Shown: one piece after another, positions 55,912 to 64,000 of the stretch | Position numbering within the stretch: position 1 is the first letter of the stretch | How the letters are laid out: each line of letters opens with the position of its first letter | Assembly: GCF_014805625.2 (NCBI RefSeq) | Contig: NW_023998417.1 | Coordinates: 12,381,417-12,445,416, forward strand | Direction of reading: 5' to 3' | From: Glossina fuscipes | Taxonomy: Eukaryota; Arthropoda; Insecta; Diptera; Glossinidae | DNA: 64,000 bases | Position numbers and translations under genes: made by a program | The notes under the pieces: generated by a model | What the model was told of the DNA's origin: nothing | Databases searched by the model: none | The model's input: the letters and a program-made list of their open reading frames with translations, nothing else

Positions 55912-55932
55912 GGAGAGAGAGAGAGAGAGAGA
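55912..55932. repeat. (GA)n microsatellite
   Basis: About ten GA units. GAGAG runs can be GAGA-factor sites in flies; no other promoter evidence is present here. Confidence 0.9.
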
Positions 55933-56787
55933 AATGGGAAAAAAGCCGGTAATGTTTACATAAACGACATGTCTTTAACATTTATTTGAAAGCAAGTCTA
56001 GCGCGACTAATTGCCAACGTTAGTAGTGTGTTGGCGGAGAATTTGAATTTTTTGTATATTATATCAATTCTTACTCTGGGTTGCAAATTATGAAACAACA
56101 CTTATGTTCATCGTGGCAAGACGACGCCACCGTGCATGATTTGTTTGTTTTACACAAATTTCACGTTCACTATGTAAAAACCTTTACTACGACAAATAAA
56201 TATTCATGGGAAATGGCGACAGCTGTTGTTATGTTACAATAATTTATATCTTCAAATTTGTTGACGTTTATACTATCGTTATGATTGTTGTTGTTATTGT
56301 TGCTGTTGTTCTTCGTGTTGCTCTTCTAACCATAATTTCCATGCGATATGAATTTCGCAATAATTGCAATAAATTCAAGACTTGAAAGTTTGCCATGGGA
56401 AGTTCAAGAATTTCACGTTAGTAACGCAATTGACCTTGATCACCTAACATTCCAACAATCTTTCATTCAATTAATTTATATATTGAGATCAAACTGAAAG
56501 ATTAAGTGTATGTTCCCTTAAGCAAAGTAAATGGAGTTCTAGGATATATTTAAATATTGATTATGTAATAGGATAAGTTGCAGGAACAATTTAGGAAGCG
56601 ATAAAAGAAAGCGATCCCCAATTCCCTATGTGGTCACATTTACATCGGCAGGTTATGTAGGTGAAAGTCAGTCCCGAAGTTCTTTTGTTTGTTTGATGTT
56701 GTAATGCAATAATGCTGTGGGAGTGGGAGTTTCTTTTTGTTTTGAAGTCACAAGTAATTGAAATTTATTATTGTTGCTAATACTTAC

Positions 56788-57477
56788 TGCGCAATTTTTC
56801 CAACGGTTCGTGTTTGGGTGTGTGAGACGGAACTACACCATGATGAGGATGTTGACTATAACCGGTTACCAAATCTTGACCGGTGCCATGATGCAAATGA
56901 CTTAAGCTGCCAATTGGCATCAGACTCGATATGGCGGGAGAGATGCTAACTGATGAACTAGTATCATGGAGACTATGATGATTGTGCAAATGATCACTGC
57001 CCCCCACCGAGGCATTACTACCGCTATTCACCGTCGAACTGCCGGTACTACCACTACTCAGGGCTGTACTCGTAGTGGTTACACTTTCCGCTGAACCGGC
57101 CGAACCGGCGCCAGCTGCTGTTCCGGCGCTGACTAAATCCTGCAGGCATAATCCAGTAGACTCTGCCGACATGGCTTCTAGGCCATTTAAAGCCCCTCCA
57201 CCGCCCCCGCCATGCGTGGCCGATGTTGACACTATACCCAGACCGCCGCCAGCAGCATTACCGCCGCTGGCGCGATCCATGCCTAAGTATGTTGGAAAAA
57301 TGGTGGAAAATCCTTGGGCCACAGCCTGATGCGGCTGATGATGGGGATGCAGTGTGGCTTGTTGATGATGGGGATGGAGGGGCGGCAGATGATGGTCTCT
57401 GCCGGAGAACTTCGTCGTGACGACGTCCTTGAAATGTTGCAATAATGTAGTCGTCGTGATGAGGCCGGTATCGTACA
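56788..57477 (-). CDS. Ptx1: Ptx1, first coding exon in window (N-terminal region)
   Basis: Encodes about the first 230 visible residues of the Pitx/bicoid-class homeodomain transcription factor Ptx1, a nuclear DNA-binding protein. The exon is bounded by an acceptor (AG at 57479-57478 after a C/T-rich stretch) and a perfect GTAAGT donor at 56787-56782. It opens with the last two bases (TG) of a split codon and ends with one base (A) that joins TT of the next exon to make Ile, so both flanking introns are phase 1. The protein starts YDTGLITTTTLLQHFKDVV, then has His/Pro-rich (HHLPPLHPHH), poly-Gly, Ser/Thr and His-rich stretches, and ends HEPLEKLR. No known folded domain is seen; regions like this are usually disordered and regulatory. 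An in-frame TAA lies 51 bases upstream of the exon start with no ATG between, so the exon is internal unless the split codon is itself A|TG. Gene identity rests on the in-frame join to the homeodomain exons and on remembered similarity to fly Ptx1. Confidence 0.93.
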
Positions 57478-60400
57478 CTAAGGGGTTTACAAAGTCAACA
57501 GCACCAATTGAACGAACTGGTACTTAATAACGTATACGAGTGCGTGCAAATACACAAAGGGCTGTAAATAGCAATATAGAAAAAGAAAAAAGAAACAAGA
57601 AATGATAATAAATTAGATAACGAAATCATTCATGAACGTACATAAAATCACGGTCGTATTTCTTTCTTCAGTGTTTTTTTTTTTTTTTTTCTTTTCTGTG
57701 AGATTCAAATAAAATGTCTTTGTTTTTTCTTTCCCTTATATGCATATACATATATATATCATTTTATTAAATAAATTTACTTTTGATGCAATAACAATAA
57801 GATTAACCTCGACACCGCAAAACCTAATACCAACACATCCACCATATTTCAATCTTACAAATATTTGAATTTTCTAAAGTGCCTTTAATGCCTGCCTGCA
57901 TGCCTACGGCGTTGAGTAGTATGATATGTAAAAAAAGCATACTTTTATTTTAATATTCATAATAATGTTCTTGAAAATGCGAGTTTTTTTTGTTTCTTGG
58001 CTCTTCTTAGTCTCTGTCTGTACACACCACAACAAGTCTCTACAATGATATCAAAGATAAACGAGCTGAGTTTTTTTTTTTTTATTCAGATAACAGCAAC
58101 CGGAGCTGAATAACGACGCATATGTTATCTACTTGTATAAGCGATTATGCGTTTGCATGTGTATGTATGTATGTGTATGAAATAGTATTTACATTTCTGT
58201 GATATTTTATGGCTCTTTTTCTCTATATAAATGCAAATACACACATGCACACATATGCGTGCATTCCGTTATTGCTTATCACAATATAAGAGAACCACTG
58301 TTCATTTAACAAAATTGTTAATAAATTTTGAAGTTCGTTTCCTTTTTGGTATTTTTCGCCAAACAATTGACATTTTATTGAATTAGCACTCAAATGGATT
58401 ATATTTCTAAAAGGAATTTCATAAGAGGCTTGCATTGCGAAATTATGAAAATCATTTTTAATTCCTGACAAAGAAAACTCTTGGTTTCTGCTTAAGCTTG
58501 TGCCTAAACTCGGAGACGTTAACTGTTCAATTCACTTTCATATAAATCATCTGTAAACAATACAATCATACAAACGCACGGAAGTAACAAAAGTGGAATG
58601 TTACTGTTGCTTAATCTTAAGGAGAAGCCTATTATACTCATAGCACTATATGGGTGCCTTACGACGGCGCAAATTCTTTGGGCGACCTTTGGGCTACGTC
58701 GACATAATGCTTTTCTATCATAAACAAATGCATTTCTTCGAAACTGTAGGAATCACACGACCTAACATCGGCTTTATCACGACATAGGACTAAATAGGGC
58801 TACAAAATCGGCTTATAATCGAAATAGGGGTGCAAAGGACCAAAGCTTACAATATGACTTTTGCAAGGCTTCTCCTGTGTAAGTGTTGACTATCCATTAA
58901 TTTGCGCAGAACAAAACGAGGACGGACGTTTGGTGAAAATGCAATCGATTAGTACTGTGGAGGTAGGTGTCTTTACTAGTGTAAGTTATTTTGGCAATGC
59001 TTTTTACAACGCTCGTAATAAAGTCCGCTTACATCTCTATGATCTTTTTATATTCTCGCCATATTTGTAAGGGCAATATACGAGTAGAAAACTCCAGCAA
59101 CTAACGACAGCTGTCGGAATTTGATTACAGATTTATCCATTGAATCAAGACATGAACGGTTAGTATTCGCACTTAGTTCTTGTCAACCTACCGAGTGAAA
59201 GGCAGACAGAAACAAACCTACATTAAAATATAAGTTTAAATAGAAACCGAAAAATTTCAATAGAATTTCTGACATCAGTTGATACCTTGACACTGGCTGA
59301 TAGCCAAGAATCATTTCAGTTGTTGGGTTAAGGAAAAATTCTGTCACAGGATCCAAGCACAAGGACGTAGATGTATTGATTGGGAGAAGTGATTGAAATA
59401 GTGTCCTGACGTATCGAAAACCCCGTCAAATATACAAATTCTTGAAAAATTTGAAATTTAGTATGCACCTAAGCATGTCCGCCTATTCGTTTGCTTATCT
59501 GTCCGTAAGCCCAATTGTGCACTATCTGTGGTGAACATTCTCCCGTTTGCAAATGTGATGAGAATTTTAATATGACCCAAACCGGTCAAAGGACACGCCT
59601 ATGAAAGAAAAGCAGCGAACACCTCTGCTTTCCGGGTTTTTTGGTTGTTACTCATAAAATACAACATAAGCACATAAATCTCCTCTTTTATTCTAACAAA
59701 AAAAAAAAATAAATAAAAATAACCTGCGCCCACCCAGCAAAAATTCCCTTTTTTTTTCCTCTTTTTAGTCGGTTTAGTCGCTTACTTATTTCTCTTATGT
59801 ATATATATATTTATTGTTTATTTTTGTTTTAATTGTTTTTTCTTTGCTTTTTTTTCAGCCCTCAATACCAAACTTCTTGCGGTAAGTATTTGAGAAAAGT
59901 TCCAAATTCTTAAAGCAATTTTATTTATACCCTCTTTTGGATCACATCAAAATCCCGAATTGCTCACAATACCAATTTAGGACTATTCCGGTTATTCGCA
60001 CTCGCTAGTGCGACACGTTCCTATGCTATGATTTACAATAAATTGTAAAATTTCTGACTTGATCCATTTTGCCTGTCATCGTTTTACATACGAAACGGGA
60101 TAATGCGCTCACTGAAGAAAGACACTTAAACCTGCTAACAACTTTATTATGATCGCACTTTATGACCATTTAATTAAAATGCATATTAAAAATTTTATTA
60201 GCAACGTTTTTATGATCGACGATGTGAGATTTTTATGCCGTTTGCGTTATGTATGTGTGTGCTTTCACAATCGAATAGTCTAATAAACGAAAATTGTCTA
60301 GGAGAGTGCAAGCATAATGCATTTATTTATGGCCTCTTAACGAAACACGAATTAAATAAAAAATAAAAAAATTAAATAAATAATTAAATAAATATTTCGT

Positions 60401-63400
60401 GTAGAAAAATAAATATTAATGCAAATATAAAATTTTTAAGTGTTTATGCAGATTCAAACAATAAAATTCGAATGCATTTTTGCCATCCATAAGAAAAGTG
60501 AAATGTTTTTAGTTCGACTAATGATACAATTTTGGAAAACAAACGTCGCGTCTGTCTTATGAAAAATTATGAGACCACAAATGTTGTGATCACCTTGTCA
60601 TCAAGCGAGGAGGCTGTTTATAACATTAATTTATTTTATACGATTTATGTATTCATTTGCGGTCCATATACCGTTCAGTATATGTATCAGCAGATTCCAA
60701 TAAATTATCGCGCAGAAATTTTGAAATATAAATGATGGAATCTAAACTCTCTTGGCTAAGATATATTTATTTATTATTATTTCTTTGTCATTTTAAAAAG
60801 AATCTTAAAAATAGCAGAAAGCTTTCGGAAAACGGAAACCCTACATGTGAAACTATATTAAAGTCGATCATATAATAAAGTTGACTTATTTAAACCTAAA
60901 GTAGTCTTCGTTATCCTCTGAAATCTTAAGCGTGCACTCGTACATATCAAAATCATACAATTTGCAGCTAATTATGCCAATAAGCCAATTAATCGTTCTG
61001 AACGGTTTTAAGGGGATGTTTTTCACCTCGGTTATATTCTCGTCGGTTGCAAAGTATTTTAACAAAGAGCATTAGACTTTCCGCTAATCAAGTTAATAGA
61101 AGGGAGCGCAAGATTTTTAGCTTTTTTCATTATCGAATTACACCACTTCAACCAAGATCGTTCGGAGGAAGGGTCCGTACAATTGCAGTAAGTAGTTAAC
61201 CGAAGTTAAAAAGCTTGTGCTAAAGACGAGCTTTAGTTTTTGCTCTTAATCCGTTGCTTCATTTTGGCACCCGTAAGATTAAAATAAAGAGAAAAAACTA
61301 AAAAGACGCTTTACTATCGAAACCATTGCAAAATCTTGAGCTCTTATTCCGTATCAAGCAATCTCTTTAACTTAACTTATCTACAAAATCAAAAGCTCAA
61401 GTTGAATGCAAAACTTCATTAGCAGTGATATCAGTGAATTCACTTCGACATCTCATCTACATTTCTTATGCCACATTTAAAACATGTGAAGCGACATAGC
61501 GAATATGTTAAATTAGTCTGAGATATGCTACCTAAAATCTGCTCCTTGCGGATAAGTTGAAGAAGTCAAACTCTATGTGCTATCAGTCGCGATAATCTAT
61601 AATCCGCAATTTGTTGGCCGATAAGGGTTAATAGTTATGGGACATAAAATGCTAAGCAAATATATCTCTTGGGTAGATTCACTTTAGTAAGAAAAGTTGT
61701 GAATAATGAGACGCAATTCTAATAAGATTTTCATATCTCTTACCGACCATGCTGACTAAAAGAGAAAGAAAGAGAGAGAGAGCGAAAGAGTGAGTGAACT
61801 CTATGCAGGTAATTAATATTTTCACCTAATAAGTTAATAATAACAACTGCGGCGTACGAAAAGAAGAATTCTAAGCTAAGAAAGTTTATTCGAAAAAGCG
61901 TATACAATACCTATCGTATAATTACGTATATAAACATCGTGTTAGAAATAGAGTTAAGCTAAGCAGATTCATAGGTGCAATATATTCATGTTTCTTTATA
62001 CCCGTATTCGATATATGCATGAACATATACATATATGGCCACGAATATATTCCAGAAAGATCGGCTTTGAAAGCGCTTAGTTTAACTTCAATTACAACAC
62101 GATTTCTTGAAATCAAAACGTGGTTGGAGGCAGCCGCCCATTATCTTTGTTATAACGATTTTAAAAGTTCTAATAGCAAAACGATCAAACAACACAAGGA
62201 TTGCAAGGGTAAACGGAAAACTTCTCCCTAGTTGAGCCTCAAAAATGCTGAGCTTTATTGCCAAAAAAATTACTTTACCCTAGATCGCTTTCTACGTTTT
62301 TTGAAAGTTCACTATGATTGTGGGCCAACCTAATCTTTAAATTTATTAATTAATAGACTTTCCGCTGATTACTTACTTACCGGATTAACATTTATTGACT
62401 TCTGTATCTGATTCTGTCAATGTATACGACATCATAAATATGGACTGATATTGATGTTTGATTGATAAACTTTCCAAATTCATTGCCAACCTTAAGTATC
62501 TGCGCAATTTGCTTTGATTGCATTCAGCTAGCTATGCACTGTCTTTAAGCGGGTAGACGAGTGCAAATTTCTTTAATAAATGCTTGCAAAGTTTTATTAT
62601 CCGCAAAAAATTTGTCCCTTGAATATTTCGGAATTTCCTCGCAAATTCAAAAATATCTTGAACAAGAGACTGGCATTGCTGAGCGCAATTTTAATGACAA
62701 TATGACTTTTGTTTTAAAACCTCTTAGGTTTTAAAGATAGGATAAAGGATATTGGTACCCAATCGGGCAATATTTGCATTGAAGCCGACGCGAACCGATT
62801 CAAAAAAGTTGAGCAGGCTTTTGACACGTGCCGGAAAAAGGGCAGGTTGTAGCATAAAATCTCCAAGAAGAGAGAAAGAGACGGAATATTTGAATTTGGA
62901 AGGTCAGTTTTATCGTCCCTGAGTTGCCGAGTAATAGAGAAAAATAATAACAAATTTATTATGATAAACGGTTTCTATAGCATATTCTAAAATCCTAAGA
63001 GAGCAGCACAGCTAAAACAAGCCTCTCATTTCTTTCATTTGAATTTGTTACTATATCTTCAAAACAACATTTTCCGTAGGATGTTTTCGATAAGTAAATT
63101 TAAAGATTTTTTATTAATAAAAGAATGATATTTTTTTTTTTTTTTTTTTGATCGGAAATTGCACTCTTTCACTCCAACAGTCGTCAACGATTTTGTTTTT
63201 GAGCTAAAGAAGTCTGCAGAGAATAGCTGCGGCGCCGTCATGTCCAAAATAATTCGCTTATATGATACTTAAAGGTAAGCTTAACATTCTTCTCAAATGT
63301 TATTATTCTAATACCGTCCTCTATTCAAAAAAAAAAAGAATTTTGCATTTACGCTATTACTGTTCTCTACATCTTTAAGTATCTCTTGGTTAAGCAGATC

Positions 63401-64000
63401 AAGACTAGAATTCATTTAAAAAAAACATCGAAATTGAATATATTTGTAATGGAGCCTTGCTTTCTGCCTAATCTGCATCACATCATCACACACTATATAA
63501 TAAATTTGATATTTCATAAGATCTTCATTCCAATTGGCTCCCGTCGCTTTTCTTTGAATATGAGTAAATACGCAAAGTGACTTTTTTTACGAGATTTCTC
63601 CTAAAAAAATAAAAATAATTCCTATACAAGCCCAGTCGAAAACACCTTCTAACACTTTGCTGAGCTAAGCAAGCTCGATGCCGATTTTAACGGAGCTTCT
63701 ACACAGCAATGATCTCGTGATAACACCTCTACTATGCGTAGCAGTTATTAGTAAGTTCTACTTATGTGTTTCTCGGGAGTTTTTCAAATTCTCTAAAGTC
63801 ATTCTCAAATTCTGTAGATTCTTACAGGATGTGATTTGTCACCTCATGTGGAAACTGCAAAGTTAAATGTGTTCGCGTTCAAGTTTTCAAGAAAGCCATC
63901 TAAAGAAGACTGCAAAGGGGATCAATTTTTTTGAAATTGTCACTTAAGAAAATATATAGGAGCAAGGATCTATACAAGTCTATTATCTATCAATTTTTAG
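57478..64000 (-). other. upstream Ptx1 intron or 5' region
   Basis: Begins with the acceptor of the first visible Ptx1 exon (57480-57478 TAG). Since that exon opens inside a codon, at least one more exon must lie here or beyond the window. I could not find one with confidence. AT-rich, with a CTGTCC module near 59466-59510 and a GA-rich run at 61760-61792. Confidence 0.6.
59466..59510 (+). repeat. dispersed CTGTCCGTC module
   Basis: Reads cacctaagcatgtccgccta and later cttatctgtccgtaag. A GGACACGCC word follows about 80 bases downstream, the order I recall for the Drosophila relatives. Confidence 0.4.

Larger units (their letters stand above)
40419..56787 (-). other. Ptx1 intron (16.4 kb, phase 1)
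   Basis: Largest intron, from the GTAAGT donor at 56787 to the TTTTCAG acceptor at 40419. Contains many microsatellites, poly-A/T tracts and CTGTCC modules (41892, 42567, 46541, 46819, 48700, 49201). Also contains ACACGCCCA or CCACGCCCA words at 50021, 50643, 52721 and 53371. No ORF in it has recognisable domains. Confidence 0.8.

Noticed and set aside
57075..57420. Plus-strand frames rich in Pro and Asp opposite the first Ptx1 exon
   Set aside because: They are antisense shadows of the GC-rich coding exon 56788-57477.

Overview
This is AT-rich genomic DNA from an insect, most likely a higher fly (Diptera). Two things support that. A split gene on the minus strand encodes the fly Pitx-type homeoprotein Ptx1. 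A 164-nt U1 snRNA gene carries a fly-style PSEA promoter. I cannot fix the genus. The many mono-, di- and trinucleotide runs and the 100-N gap preceded by a G-run suggest a draft assembly.

Almost all of the supportable coding content is Ptx1, read from high to low coordinates. Four exons join in frame across perfect or near-perfect splice sites: 57477-56788, 40418-40275, 37653-37400 and 22347-21766. They give about 556 residues: a low-complexity N-terminal region rich in His, Gly, Ser and Thr, a basic linker, a K50 homeodomain (residues 318-377) split at homeodomain position 46/47, and a C-terminal OAR motif. The first exon visible opens with a split codon ending TG, so at least one 5' exon lies upstream and was not located. 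The introns are about 16.4, 2.6 and 15.1 kb.

Two results stand out. First, the Ptx1 frame stays open for 106 more codons after its UGA stop, ending at TAA (21447-21445). This extension is coding-like and ends in an acidic tail, which suggests stop-codon readthrough or an alternative mRNA that bypasses the stop. Second, the large intron that splits the homeodomain holds a complete, apparently functional U1 snRNA gene (27817-27654, same strand as Ptx1). It has the full 5' splice-site-pairing end, all four stem-loops, an Sm site, and a PSEA at -61 to -42.

Layout: 1-20692 is 3' flank of Ptx1, with no recognised gene and one unidentified candidate exon on the plus strand near 13.4 kb; 20693-20792 is an assembly gap; 20793-21444 is probable Ptx1 3' UTR; 21445-57477 is the Ptx1 exons and introns, with U1 nested inside; 57478-64000 is upstream intron or 5' region. 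Short degenerate modules with CTGTCCGTC-type runs, some preceded by TCGATTT, recur at well over a dozen places and look like remnants of an old dispersed repeat family.
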